From: DAIDHZ01 sp035480255
GTDB lineage: Bacteria > Chlamydiota > Chlamydiia > Chlamydiales > SM23-39
Length of the DNA stretch: 64,000 nt
Direction: 5' to 3'
Assembly (NCBI GenBank): GCA_964630875.1
Contig: CAZVXF010000004.1
Location: forward strand, 1 to 64,000
In this document: piece after piece, positions 24,596 through 33,786 of the stretch
Layout of the letters: each line of letters starts with the position of its first letter
Position numbering within the stretch: position 1 is the first letter of the stretch
Program-made: the position numbers and the translations under genes
The notes under the pieces: generated by a model
Told to the model about the DNA's origin: nothing
The model's database searches: none
The model's input: the letters and a program-made list of their open reading frames with translations, nothing else

Positions 24596-25376
24596 GTTTG
24601 CTCTTTACACCCTTCTTTTTTTCTCTCTGATGGCAATCATTGGTCCATGGATATCTCTTTATTCTTATTCAGAAATTCATCTCGATTTAAAAAACTCACC
24701 TCCTTCATGGCGTTTTTGGTTTGGTAGCGATGAACTTGGCCGAGATATCTTTACTCGGATTTGGTTGGGCGCTCGCATTTCTTTGTTTGTTGGGTTTGCT
24801 GCAGCTCTCATCGATGCAATGATTGGAGTTTTATGGGGGACGTTTGCCGCTTATTTGGGAGGAAAAACAGATGAAATCATGATGCGCATCAGTGATATTC
24901 TCTATGCAATCCCCTATATTCTTGTGGTGATTCTTCTTACGGTCGTTCGCGGATCAGGAATCATCACAATCCTGATCGCCATGACCTGCACAGGATGGAT
25001 CACGATGGCTCGCATAACGCGTGCTCAAGTTCTACAAATCAAAGAGCTCGATTACATAACAGCTGCTCGCTCAATTGGCGCATCAACTCCCCGCATTATC
25101 TTTTACCACATCATTCCGAATGCGATGGGACCGATTCTCGCCACGATGACTCTCACAATTCCATCAGCAATATTTACAGAGGCTTTCTTAAGCTTCATTG
25201 GTCTTGGCGTTCAGGCTCCTGCTGCAAGCTGGGGCATGATGGTGAGTGATGCGTTAAGCGCAATGCGCTATTATCCTTGGCGCCTTATCTTTCCATCTGC
25301 AATGATTACATTGACCATGCTTTCATTTAACATTCTTGGCAATGCGCTTCGCGATAGACTTGACCCAAGAAAATAA
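24588..25376 (+). CDS. dppC: peptide ABC transporter permease, DppC/OppC type
   Basis: This is the second permease of the peptide importer. The 262-residue protein has the OppC-type N-terminal helix, G-S-D-E-L-G-R-D-I-F-T-R-I-W-x-G-A-R-I-S-L-F-V-G, and the coupling loop Y-I-T-A-A-R-S-I-G-A-S-T-P-R-I-I-F-Y-H-I-I-P-N. It ends with W-G-M-M-V-S-D-A and N-x-L-G-N-A-L-R-D-R-L-D-P-R. Translation is coupled to dppB by the 8-base overlap. Confidence 0.95.
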   Translation: MRKFALYTLLFFSLMAIIGPWISLYSYSEIHLDLKNSPPSWRFWFGSDELGRDIFTRIWLGARISLFVGFAAALIDAMIGVLWGTFAAYLGGKTDEIMMRISDILYAIPYILVVILLTVVRGSGIITILIAMTCTGWITMARITRAQVLQIKELDYITAARSIGASTPRIIFYHIIPNAMGPILATMTLTIPSAIFTEAFLSFIGLGVQAPAASWGMMVSDALSAMRYYPWRLIFPSAMITLTMLSFNILGNALRDRLDPRK

Positions 25377-25394
25377 ATCGGTTAAACTACCCGC

Positions 25395-25919
25395 ATGTCT
25401 TCAAAAATACAGCCTACTTCAGCAAATAGTCATAGACTAGGTTCTTTACAAAAGAAAGCAAAAGAAGATGATAAAGCAACAGCTGTTGCTTTACCGGCCA
25501 TAAAGAACGGGATGACTCCTGTTCCATCAGGAAGAAATTTTATGGATGCTGCTAGATCGTCTGATTCAGAAAAAAAAGCAAAACTAGACGCAAAAAAAAC
25601 AGTAGCCGCTTTTCCAGCCATTCGCAAGAACGGGATGACTCAGGTCCCATTAGAACGAAATTTTATGGATGCTGCTAGATCGTCTGATTTAGAAAAAAAA
25701 GCAAAACTAGACGCAAAAAAAACAGCAGCCGCTTTTCCTGCCGCTCAATGGGGCTGTATTTCTCCGGCTCCTCCAAGAAAAAAAAGCGATTCAGAGAATC
25801 TTGCAAGATCGTCGGCAAACAATGATCATTCTAGCACTGAAAACTCTCCAGACGCGCATGAAAGAGATAACCAGGCTGTCAGAAACGAAATTGCAAAATT
25901 AATCAATAAATATTCTTAA
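25395..25919 (+). CDS. tandem-repeat hypothetical protein, 174 aa
   Basis: The protein has no recognised domain. It is basic, low-complexity and built on a 41-residue (123-base) repeat with the core R-N-F-M-D-A-A-R-S-S-D-x-E-K-K-A-K-L-D-A-K-K-T. Two well conserved copies (about 25535-25657 and 25658-25780) follow a more diverged partial one. No signal peptide is seen. The lysine-rich, disordered look and the tandem repeats are common in chlamydial effectors, but this is only a suggestion. It starts 18 bases after dppC. Confidence 0.75.
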   Translation: MSSKIQPTSANSHRLGSLQKKAKEDDKATAVALPAIKNGMTPVPSGRNFMDAARSSDSEKKAKLDAKKTVAAFPAIRKNGMTQVPLERNFMDAARSSDLEKKAKLDAKKTAAAFPAAQWGCISPAPPRKKSDSENLARSSANNDHSSTENSPDAHERDNQAVRNEIAKLINKYS

Positions 25920-26683
25920 TTAATCCCAGAAAATAAAAAACGTTGAGGGTAATCGGAAATCATTCCATCGACTCCCATCTCGACAAGTTCTTTAAATCGA
26001 TCTTTTTCATTGACCGTCCATGGAATGACTTTGATGCCATGTCGATGAAAGACTTCGATGACAGATTCGTTTACAAGTGTATGCAAGGGCGACACAATTT
26101 GCGCTTTGAGATCCATACATCCTTTAGCCAAAGGCATCAACCAATCATCTCCTAAACCTTTTGCATAGAGAAGAGCAATGGAAGCCCTTGGTTCAATGTT
26201 TCGGATTGCAAGAAGTGCTGCAGGATCAAATGATGAATAATAGACTCTATTTTGAACACCGTATCTTCGAACTACTTCGACGATTTTTTTCGCAAAAAAA
26301 TCAAGGGGCGGGGTGTACTCTGGATGATTTGGATGGCTTTTGATTTCTAAATTAAAAAATAGATTTTTTCCCATTTCAAAAAGTTCAGCAAGCTCTGGAA
26401 TTTTTGCATTCAGTGCCGGTTGTTGTTCAGGAAATTCTGGATCTGTACGAGTCCCAACATCGAATTGTTTGATCTCTTCTATAGAAAGTGAATAGATCAT
26501 TCGACCATCAATTTCGAAGTCATGATGAATGACGATGCGACCATCCTTCGTTGCCAAAAGATCCAACTCTACCCATTGCACGCCGAGATCCATCGCTTTT
26601 TGAAAGGAAGCTAGCGAATTTTCTGGGCTTAAACTTTGCACTCCCCTGTGCCCTTCTAAAATAAATTTCGAAAAATCCATCAT
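25916..26683 (-). CDS. glycerophosphodiester phosphodiesterase
   Basis: GDPD enzymes split glycerophosphodiesters to glycerol-3-phosphate and an alcohol. The 255-residue TIM-barrel protein has E-G-H-R-G-V-Q-S-L-S-P-E-N-S-L-A-S-F at the start (the usual H-R-G...P-E-N-T), V-E-L-D-L-L-A-T-K-D-G and I-H-H-D-F with the catalytic His/metal ligands, F-N-L-E-I-K and the terminal W-T-V-N and G-V-D-G-M-I-S-D-Y-P. No signal peptide, so it is cytoplasmic. Its ATG overlaps the stop of the upstream hypothetical gene by four bases. Confidence 0.93.
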   Translation of the reverse strand: MMDFSKFILEGHRGVQSLSPENSLASFQKAMDLGVQWVELDLLATKDGRIVIHHDFEIDGRMIYSLSIEEIKQFDVGTRTDPEFPEQQPALNAKIPELAELFEMGKNLFFNLEIKSHPNHPEYTPPLDFFAKKIVEVVRRYGVQNRVYYSSFDPAALLAIRNIEPRASIALLYAKGLGDDWLMPLAKGCMDLKAQIVSPLHTLVNESVIEVFHRHGIKVIPWTVNEKDRFKELVEMGVDGMISDYPQRFLFSGIN

Positions 26684-27135
26684 TGATCTCTTCTCTTGGC
26701 CGCCGTAACTATGCTATCCAATTCCATAAAATCCTCGTTATCTGAACTCGATGCACTATGAGAAGAACGCTCAGATTGATAGAAAGGAATCAGAGGCGAA
26801 TGTTGAGGCGAATTTGGTTGCGTTTGATCTAAATTGGTTGGCGTTTGTAATGCTGGTTGTTCTAAGACTTCTCTATAAAACAACGCAATCGAAGGCGTCA
26901 CATCTGCTTTGAAAACTCGAACAAACTGATCAAAGTAGGAAGCACAGATCATTTCAGAAGTGATGATTTTAAGAGGTCCTCTGTCTATGCCATCCAAATT
27001 TTTCAAATCTTTCAGCCCTTCAAATATTGTTCTCCCACTAGAAAACTCTGGACGCCCTTGACATACTACTTTTTCATCATCTCGCAAAAAAAATAAAGTA
27101 GCACCATCATATTTAAGATGACATGATATTGTCAT
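26680..27135 (-). CDS. hypothetical protein, 151 aa, coupled to GDPD
   Basis: No family recognised. The first 100 residues look globular (M-T-I-S-C-H-L-K-Y-D-G-A-T-L-F-F-L-R-D-D-E-K), while the last 50 are Pro-, Gln- and Ser-rich and probably disordered. AAGGAG eight bases before the ATG at 27135 sets the start. The stop overlaps the GDPD start (ATGA), so both are translated from one message. Confidence 0.75.
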   Translation of the reverse strand: MTISCHLKYDGATLFFLRDDEKVVCQGRPEFSSGRTIFEGLKDLKNLDGIDRGPLKIITSEMICASYFDQFVRVFKADVTPSIALFYREVLEQPALQTPTNLDQTQPNSPQHSPLIPFYQSERSSHSASSSDNEDFMELDSIVTAAKRRDQ

Positions 27136-27144
27136 TACCAACAC

Positions 27145-27376
27145 TCCTTATCAAATTCAGAATAAAGTTATCTTCTTTAAGATTTATTCACAACGTTTCA
27201 ACAATGTTTGGGTATAGGACCTGGATTTTTAGAAAAGAATTTATAAAAATGCCGTTTTGAAATAACTTACTTTCTTTTATCAAGCATATCTTGCACATCA
27301 TGTTCTTTCTTACGATATTCGATTTGTCGACAGCTTTTACGCTGCTTAAATATGAAATTATTAATTGGGATTGGTA
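27145..27376. other. non-coding gap, nothing recognised
   Basis: This 232-base AT-rich stretch separates two minus-strand hypothetical genes. I see no gene, repeat or strong hairpin. It presumably carries the promoter of the gene at 26680-27135. Confidence 0.45.
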
Positions 27377-27643
27377 TTAGTGCTTACCAGAGAAGAGATT
27401 AAAAGTGTGCTGTATTTTCTCTAGTGTGCTGTCTGGAGGCAATTTCAGTTCCCTCATTACTTCAGCATCCATTTCAGTCTCCGAATAACCAGCAAACCTT
27501 GTGACTTGTTCGTCAATCCATTGATTCAGTTCTAAGATGACCTTTCTCTTATGCTCGTCAAACTCAGTACTCTCAGGTCTCGTTTCTTTTTCTCTTACAA
27601 GCTTTTGGATATTTAACGCTAATTGATTGCGATCTACTTTCAT
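27377..27643 (-). CDS. small hypothetical protein, 88 aa
   Basis: The protein is charged and helical, with no recognised domain, signal or membrane segment. Many Glu and Arg/Lys residues and an R-E-L-K-L-P-P-D-S-T-L-E-K-I stretch suggest a folded helical bundle. It stands alone in an AT-rich area beside the nested mobile elements, and coding is supported mainly by composition. Confidence 0.6.
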   Translation of the reverse strand: MKVDRNQLALNIQKLVREKETRPESTEFDEHKRKVILELNQWIDEQVTRFAGYSETEMDAEVMRELKLPPDSTLEKIQHTFNLFSGKH

Positions 27644-27739
27644 TCGTTTTCATTTAAGAAATAACAACCTATAATTATTATTTATCATTATAGCAACAAT
27701 AAATCAATAATAACTTAATTTTAAGTTGTTAAATCAATC

Positions 27740-27775
27740 GAGGAAATTGCAAAACTCCATTTGGCTCCAAATTTT
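27740..27775 (+). mobile_element. end fragment of the TIR element
   Basis: GAGGAAATTGCAAAACTCCA followed by TTTGGCTCCAAATTTT matches the left end of the 33595-33760 copy, then homology stops. The foldback element at 27803-27966 follows, so the TIR element was probably broken by insertion or deletion here. Confidence 0.7.
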
Positions 27776-27802
27776 TCGTAATATCCAATTCTTGAGTATC
27801 TA

Positions 27803-27966
27803 ATACCAAACACAATAAATAACGTCATATTTAACTGCGTCAGCGAAGCCGCAAATTTTTTGTCTTCACTCGCGCCTTGCCTACCGGCAATGGTCGCTCG
27901 CTCTAGACAAAAAAATTTGCGCTGCTTTCTTGTTAAATTTATGACTTTATTTTTTGCGTTTGGTAT
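27803..27966. mobile_element. 164-bp foldback (near-palindromic) element upstream of uvrA
   Basis: The left arm ATACCAAACACAATAAATAA, then CGTCATATTTAAC and later GCCGCAAATTTTTTGTCT, is mirrored by AGACAAAAAAATTTGCGC, GTTAAATTTATGAC and GCGTTTGGTAT on the right. The centre is GC-rich (CCTTGCCTACCGGCAATGG). The arms match with few mismatches over about 65 bases each. There is no coding sequence. It ends 27 bases before the uvrA ATG and could form a large hairpin in the leader. Confidence 0.8.
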
Positions 27967-27993
27967 AAGATCTTTTAGTATACAATTGTCGTC

Positions 27994-30900
27994 ATGAATT
28001 CTCCGCAAATCGTTTTGAAAAAAGTATGCGTCAATAACCTCAAGAGCGTGGATCTAACATTAGATCCAGGTCAACTTGTCGTTTTTACAGGCGTGTCAGG
28101 TTCGGGCAAATCGTCGCTTGCGTTTGAAACGATTTATGTTGAGGGCCAGAGACGTTACATCGAATCATTGTCACATCAAGCACGCAGATCCCTGGGCGAT
28201 CTTCCAAAGCCCGAAGCAGAGAGCATCAGTGGGATCGCTCCGACGATTGCGATTGAACAAAAAACCGCAGGAAGAACTCCGCGATCAACTGTCGGGACAA
28301 TGACAGGAATCTACGATTTTTTAAGAGTTCTGTACGCTCGCATTGGCGTTCCCCATTGTCCGGTTTCCAAAGAACCTCTTGCAATGCATAGCCGCGAGAA
28401 GATAATTGCAGAATTACAAAACTCGCCAAAAGACGCAAAGCTCATATTCTTAAGCCCTTACGCAAAAGGAAAGAAGGGCGAATTTCAGGAGGCATTTGCA
28501 GAGATCCAAGGAAAAGGATTTACGCGTGTAAAATTGGATGGTGCGATTGTCGATTTAAGCGATGAAATCAGCCTTGATAAAGATGTTGCTCACGATATCG
28601 ATATCGTGATTGACCGTGTAAAAGGAGAGGATCATTCGCGCATAGCCGAAGCGGTCGTTCTTTCTCTTGAAATGGGACAGGGATTTTTCACAGTCTACTA
28701 TCCAGATACGGATGAAGAAAAGATGTTTTCACAAGTTGCCTACTCAGCGAAATCAAATCTATCCTATGGGCCTTTGGAACCTCACGATTTCTCTTTTAAT
28801 CATCCCGCTGGAATGTGTCCAGAGTGTCATGGAATTGGTGTGGCTTCAGAATTTGATCTGAAAAAAATCATCAATGAAGATTTAAGTATCGCAGAAGATT
28901 GCTGTGAGATTGCCCCATCTTACAACACAGTCAGATACGGAAATATCTACAGAAATTTATTTCACGTCGATACTCCATGGAAAAAGTTATCAGAAAAGGA
29001 AAAAAAAGTTTTTCTCTACGGCACTGAGAAAAAATGGACCAAGATGGTCTTCACGCATCCTGAGAAAAAGAACCGCTGGCAAGAATTTGTTCATTGGAAA
29101 GGAGTCATTCAGGAAGCCAAAGAAAGGCTGAATGCGGCAACAAGCGATCTTTATCGCAAAAAAATGGGCGCGATGATGATTGAGGGCCTCTGTCCTGTAT
29201 GCCGAGGCTCGCGCATCAAAGCGTATCCAGCAGAAACGCGCCTTGGCGGCAAAAAAATCCAAGAACTCACAGCACTTTCATTAACGAGTTGCCTCCAGTT
29301 TTTTGATGACTTAAAAATCAGTAAAATCGAGCAGCAAATCGCAGGCGAAATGATCAAAGAGATTCGCCTTCGCCTCGAATTTTTATTGAACGTGGGACTT
29401 TCCTATATTTCTTTGGATCGCACATCCCCGACTTTAAGTGGTGGAGAGTCACAACGCGTACGTCTTTCTTCGCAAATTGGAGCCGGACTTGTGGGTGCGA
29501 TTTATGTGCTCGATGAACCTTCGATTGGTCTGCATCCAAGCGATCATCATAAACTCATTCAAACGATACTCCATTTACGAGATCAGGAGAATACCGTTTT
29601 AGTTGTCGAGCATGATGTCGATACGATTATGGCGGCTGACACGATTGTCGACGTTGGCCCAGGAGCTGGCGTTCATGGAGGCGAGATTTTAGCTTGCGGT
29701 TCTGTTCAAGATGTGATCAACAATCAGCGCTCCATTACTGGCGGGTATTTGTCAGGCCGGCTAAATATGCAAACCTCTAAAAAAAGACACTTGCATGAGG
29801 GCATTCAGATCACAGGCGCAAAACACCATAATTTAAAAAATCTGGATGTGAAAATCCCACTCGGCGGTCTCATTTGCGTAACTGGAGTATCAGGTTCAGG
29901 AAAATCTTCGTTGATTTCAGACATTCTCTATCCAGCTCTTGCCAATCATTTCCATGGCGCTCAACTCACTGTGGGTGCGCATCAGAAAATTGGAGGATTT
30001 GAACATATTGATAAAGTCATTCAAGTCGATCAATCACCCATCGGTCGAACACCTCGATCTAACCCTGCGACATACATCAAGCTTTTTGATGAAATTCGTG
30101 ATCTTTTTGCAAAATTACCCGAAAGTAAGTTGCGAGGATTCACCGATAGTCACTTTAGTTTCAATGTGAAAGAAGGGACTTGTTCCTATTGTTCAGGTCT
30201 TGGCCAAGCACGCATTGATATGGACTTCATGGAGGACATTTGGGTCGAATGTCCGCAGTGTAAAGGCAAACGTTTTGATCCTGAAATTTTAAGCATCAAA
30301 TTCAAAGAGAAAAGCATCACAGATATTCTCAATACAGATGTAGAACATGCACTCAAACTGTTTGAATCGATCCCCTCCATTCACAAAAAGCTCTCTTTGC
30401 TTTCCGAAGTAGGTCTTGACTACATGACGCTCGGTCAGCCATCAACCACTGTTTCAGGCGGAGAAGCACAGCGTGTAAAACTTGCCAAAGAGCTTGTACG
30501 GCCACATACTGGTCGAACATTGTACATTCTTGACGAACCAACGACAGGCCTTCATTTCCACGATGTACAAAGACTCATTTCAGTTCTACAAAAGCTCGTC
30601 GATCTTGGAAATACGGTGTTAGTGGTCGAACACAATCTCGATCTCATTCAGTGCGCCGATTGGATCATCGATTTAGGACCTGGAGCTGGTATCCATGGCG
30701 GCGAACTCATTGGAGAAGGAAGTCCTGAAACAATTGCAAAACTCAAAACGCCTACCGGTATTTCCTTAGCCGGCAAACTCCCCGCAATAAAAAAGAAGAA
30801 ACATGCGAAAACAAGTGGCACAACCGAATTGATCATCAAGAATGCAACGCAAAACAATCTCAAATCGGTCTCTATTTCCATTCCTCGTGGCGCGATGACC

Positions 30901-33567
30901 GTCTTTACAGGCCCCTCAGGTTCGGGAAAATCGTCGCTTGCTTTTGATACGCTTTATGCAGAAGGACAAAGGCGCTATACAGACACTCTTTCATCTTATG
31001 CGCGAACACTTGTGAAACAATTGCCAAAGCCAAAAGTAGATCAAATCACAGGACTTTCCCCGTCGATTGCTTTGGAGCAAAAAACAGGTGGATTAAACCC
31101 ACGCAGTACAATTGGAACAATCACTGAAATCTACGATCTCTTGCGCATCCTCTATGCACATTTAGGGACTGCTTTTGACCCAGAAACTGGTGAAGAGATT
31201 AAGCAAATTAGCAAAGAATTTGTTGTGAATAAAGCAATGTCTACATTGATGGGAGAAAGACTCAATATTCTTGCTCCCGTTCAATTAGAAAAAAAAGAGA
31301 CTTTTGATGATTTCAAAGCGCGCCTAAATCGCGAAGGATACTTGCGCATTCGTCTCAATGGAAAATACTATGAACTTGATGCTGAAATTCCTTTTGAAAA
31401 ACATAAGAAAAATGAACTCTACCTTGTCATTGATCGGCTCATTGTGGACGACAAGAGCGAAAAGCGCCTCTATGAAGCAGTGGAGCGCGCCGGCAACATT
31501 GTAATTTTAGCCAAAGAAAAGGAAGATCTCTTTTTCAACCTCTCATTTGCCGTTGAAAGTTCAGGAAAATCATTTTCGCCTATCACACCACAAACGTTCT
31601 CATTCAATCATGACGCTGGGATGTGTCATGAATGCCAGGGTCTAGGCGTCACTTATGGAGCGCACCTTTCAGAGGATCGAAGTCTTGAAAACCTCTCGAT
31701 TTTAGATATTTTAGACAGGCTATTTAAAGAAAAAGGGACAAGACAAGCCTATCAACTGGCTGAACTTTATTTTAAAGCGCATCGCATTCCTTGTGATGTC
31801 CTTGTCAAATCGCTTCTCCCATCGCAACTCGATATTCTTTTGAAAGGCGGAGACGAAAAAACAATCAAAAATATGCACGTTTCTTGGAAAGGGTTAGAAT
31901 CGGTCCTTGCCAATGCAACGCGCATGGCAAAAACGGAAATCAAAGAATCTCTTCTTCCTCTGATGACAGCATCTACTTGTCCTGCATGTCAAGGAGCAAG
32001 ACTCAATCCACTCGCCCTCAACGTACGTATCCAAAATAAATCGATTAGCGATTTCTGCCAGATGACCTTGATTGAAGCAGCCTCCTTCATCAAAACAATG
32101 ACTCTTAAAAATGAACAATTCCTGACCGTCACTCGCAATACGATCGAAAAACATCTCGAATTCCTTCTTGCAATCGGTCTCGATTATCTTTCTTTAGAAA
32201 GATCAGCTCCTACCCTCAGCGGCGGCGAACTGCAAAGAATTCGCCTTGCAAAACAGCTAGGATCAGGTCTCACCTCTTGTCTTTACATTCTCGATGAACC
32301 AACCATCGGTCTACATCCAGCAAACAACGAGCGACTCAATAAGGCCCTCAAACATCTTCGCGATCTTGGGAACACGCTTGTTCTTGTCGAACACGACCCG
32401 ATGACGATTCGAGAAGCAGACTACCTCGTTGATTTTGGCCCGAAAGCCGGCGCTCTCGGAGGACAAATCACGGCCTACGGCACAATTGAACAGATTAAGA
32501 AAAACCCAAATTCACTGACCGGCGCCTACCTTTCTGGCCGCAAAAAAATTCCTATTCCCAAAAAAAGACGTAGCTTACAAGAATGGATCACAATCCAAAA
32601 CGCCCGTCTTCACAATCTAAAAAACATTTCCTGTGAAATTCCTCTTTCTGCAATCACATGCTTAACTGGCGTTTCTGGTTCCGGTAAATCGACTCTTCTA
32701 AGGCATCTTTTGAAACCCGCAGCCGAACAAGTCGTCAATAAACGCAAAAAGCCACTCACTCAGCAATATTGCGGAACTACATTTACTGGCCTCCATCATT
32801 TTGAAAAAGTGGTCACAATCGATCAAAGCCCAATCGGACAAACCGCGCGCGCAGACGTGAGCACCTACAGTGAAATTCAACCAGCGATCCGGATTCTTTT
32901 CTCTTCACTTCCCGGCGCTACGATGAAAGGACTTTCACCTGGTCACTTTAGCCCCAACCATCGCAAAGGAATGTGTCGCACATGCTGGGGTCTTGGTTAC
33001 AAAAACATCGACCTTCAATTTTTACCCTCTGTCCAAATTCCTTGTGAAGCATGCAAAGGATATCGCCTGAACCCGATTGCACTCGAAGTGCAATACAAAG
33101 GCAAACACTTTGGCCAAATTTTTGACATGAGCATTCAAGAAGCGCTCGATTGGTTTGCTGCAATTCCAAGAATTGTCAAACGCCTGAAAACACTCGTTTC
33201 AGTTGGCCTTTCATATCTAAAACTTGGGCAAGCCGTAGCCTCTCTTTCTGGTGGTGAAGCCCAACGCCTTCGTCTCTCCCGCGAACTTGCCAAACGTGAA
33301 ATCGGCAAAACCCTTTACCTCATCGATGAACCAACAGTCGGCCTCCATAGCGAAGACGTTGCCTTACTCCTCCCTATTTTCCACAACCTTGCCGACAAGA
33401 AAAACACTCTCGTCATCATCGAGCACAATATCGACCTGATCCTCAACGCAGACTACATCATTGACCTCGGCCCTGATGCGGGCCCTCACGGTGGCGAAAT
33501 CATCGCGACAGGAACTCCCGAAGAAGTGGCGAAATCCAAAACTTCCAAAACAGCCAAATACTTGTAG
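27994..33567 (+). CDS. uvrA: UvrABC excinuclease subunit A, duplicated (four ATPase cassettes)
   Basis: UvrA is the damage sensor of nucleotide excision repair. Ordinary UvrA has about 940 residues and two ABC cassettes; this 1,857-residue protein has four, with Walker A G-x-S-G-S-G-K-S-[ST] at residues 33, 631, 973 and 1559. It is therefore two UvrA units in tandem, the arrangement known from Chlamydiae. Each unit has the E-G-Q-R-R-Y and L-S-G-G-E signatures, D-E-P dyads (L-D-E-P-S-I-G-L-H-P and relatives) and zinc CxxC pairs (such as C-P-E-C-H-G and C-P-Q-C-K-G). The fourth cassette has I-D-E-P-T-V-G-L-H. It stands alone between small mobile elements. Confidence 0.97.
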   Translation: MNSPQIVLKKVCVNNLKSVDLTLDPGQLVVFTGVSGSGKSSLAFETIYVEGQRRYIESLSHQARRSLGDLPKPEAESISGIAPTIAIEQKTAGRTPRSTVGTMTGIYDFLRVLYARIGVPHCPVSKEPLAMHSREKIIAELQNSPKDAKLIFLSPYAKGKKGEFQEAFAEIQGKGFTRVKLDGAIVDLSDEISLDKDVAHDIDIVIDRVKGEDHSRIAEAVVLSLEMGQGFFTVYYPDTDEEKMFSQVAYSAKSNLSYGPLEPHDFSFNHPAGMCPECHGIGVASEFDLKKIINEDLSIAEDCCEIAPSYNTVRYGNIYRNLFHVDTPWKKLSEKEKKVFLYGTEKKWTKMVFTHPEKKNRWQEFVHWKGVIQEAKERLNAATSDLYRKKMGAMMIEGLCPVCRGSRIKAYPAETRLGGKKIQELTALSLTSCLQFFDDLKISKIEQQIAGEMIKEIRLRLEFLLNVGLSYISLDRTSPTLSGGESQRVRLSSQIGAGLVGAIYVLDEPSIGLHPSDHHKLIQTILHLRDQENTVLVVEHDVDTIMAADTIVDVGPGAGVHGGEILACGSVQDVINNQRSITGGYLSGRLNMQTSKKRHLHEGIQITGAKHHNLKNLDVKIPLGGLICVTGVSGSGKSSLISDILYPALANHFHGAQLTVGAHQKIGGFEHIDKVIQVDQSPIGRTPRSNPATYIKLFDEIRDLFAKLPESKLRGFTDSHFSFNVKEGTCSYCSGLGQARIDMDFMEDIWVECPQCKGKRFDPEILSIKFKEKSITDILNTDVEHALKLFESIPSIHKKLSLLSEVGLDYMTLGQPSTTVSGGEAQRVKLAKELVRPHTGRTLYILDEPTTGLHFHDVQRLISVLQKLVDLGNTVLVVEHNLDLIQCADWIIDLGPGAGIHGGELIGEGSPETIAKLKTPTGISLAGKLPAIKKKKHAKTSGTTELIIKNATQNNLKSVSISIPRGAMTVFTGPSGSGKSSLAFDTLYAEGQRRYTDTLSSYARTLVKQLPKPKVDQITGLSPSIALEQKTGGLNPRSTIGTITEIYDLLRILYAHLGTAFDPETGEEIKQISKEFVVNKAMSTLMGERLNILAPVQLEKKETFDDFKARLNREGYLRIRLNGKYYELDAEIPFEKHKKNELYLVIDRLIVDDKSEKRLYEAVERAGNIVILAKEKEDLFFNLSFAVESSGKSFSPITPQTFSFNHDAGMCHECQGLGVTYGAHLSEDRSLENLSILDILDRLFKEKGTRQAYQLAELYFKAHRIPCDVLVKSLLPSQLDILLKGGDEKTIKNMHVSWKGLESVLANATRMAKTEIKESLLPLMTASTCPACQGARLNPLALNVRIQNKSISDFCQMTLIEAASFIKTMTLKNEQFLTVTRNTIEKHLEFLLAIGLDYLSLERSAPTLSGGELQRIRLAKQLGSGLTSCLYILDEPTIGLHPANNERLNKALKHLRDLGNTLVLVEHDPMTIREADYLVDFGPKAGALGGQITAYGTIEQIKKNPNSLTGAYLSGRKKIPIPKKRRSLQEWITIQNARLHNLKNISCEIPLSAITCLTGVSGSGKSTLLRHLLKPAAEQVVNKRKKPLTQQYCGTTFTGLHHFEKVVTIDQSPIGQTARADVSTYSEIQPAIRILFSSLPGATMKGLSPGHFSPNHRKGMCRTCWGLGYKNIDLQFLPSVQIPCEACKGYRLNPIALEVQYKGKHFGQIFDMSIQEALDWFAAIPRIVKRLKTLVSVGLSYLKLGQAVASLSGGEAQRLRLSRELAKREIGKTLYLIDEPTVGLHSEDVALLLPIFHNLADKKNTLVIIEHNIDLILNADYIIDLGPDAGPHGGEIIATGTPEEVAKSKTSKTAKYL

Positions 33568-33594
33568 CTGCAAATATTGCCTCATTATATATAA

Positions 33595-33760
33595 AGAGGC
33601 AGTTGCAAAACTCCATTTGGCTCCAAATTTGCCCTTTTTCCATTGGATTCAATTTTTTGCAAATTGCCTAAGACCCAATAGGTTATGTCAATTTGCACAA
33701 ATTGAACCAAAGAAAAAATCATCAAATTTTGCGCGCATTGCGAGTTTTGCAACTGCCTCT
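33595..33760. mobile_element. TIR element, complete copy (166 bp, MITE-like)
   Basis: Perfect 19-bp terminal inverted repeats AGAGGCAGTTGCAAAACTC / GAGTTTTGCAACTGCCTCT enclose an AT-rich centre with CCCAATAGGTTATGTCAATT. The whole length is homologous, in inverted orientation, to the copy at 58939-59097. There is no open frame for a transposase. It lies between uvrA and pgm. Confidence 0.88.
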
Positions 33761-33786
33761 AAGTATTTTAAACACCTGGGTTACTT

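Noticed and set aside
27721..28008. Minus-strand ORF of 95 codons before uvrA
   Set aside because: It is made entirely of the TIR fragment and the foldback element.
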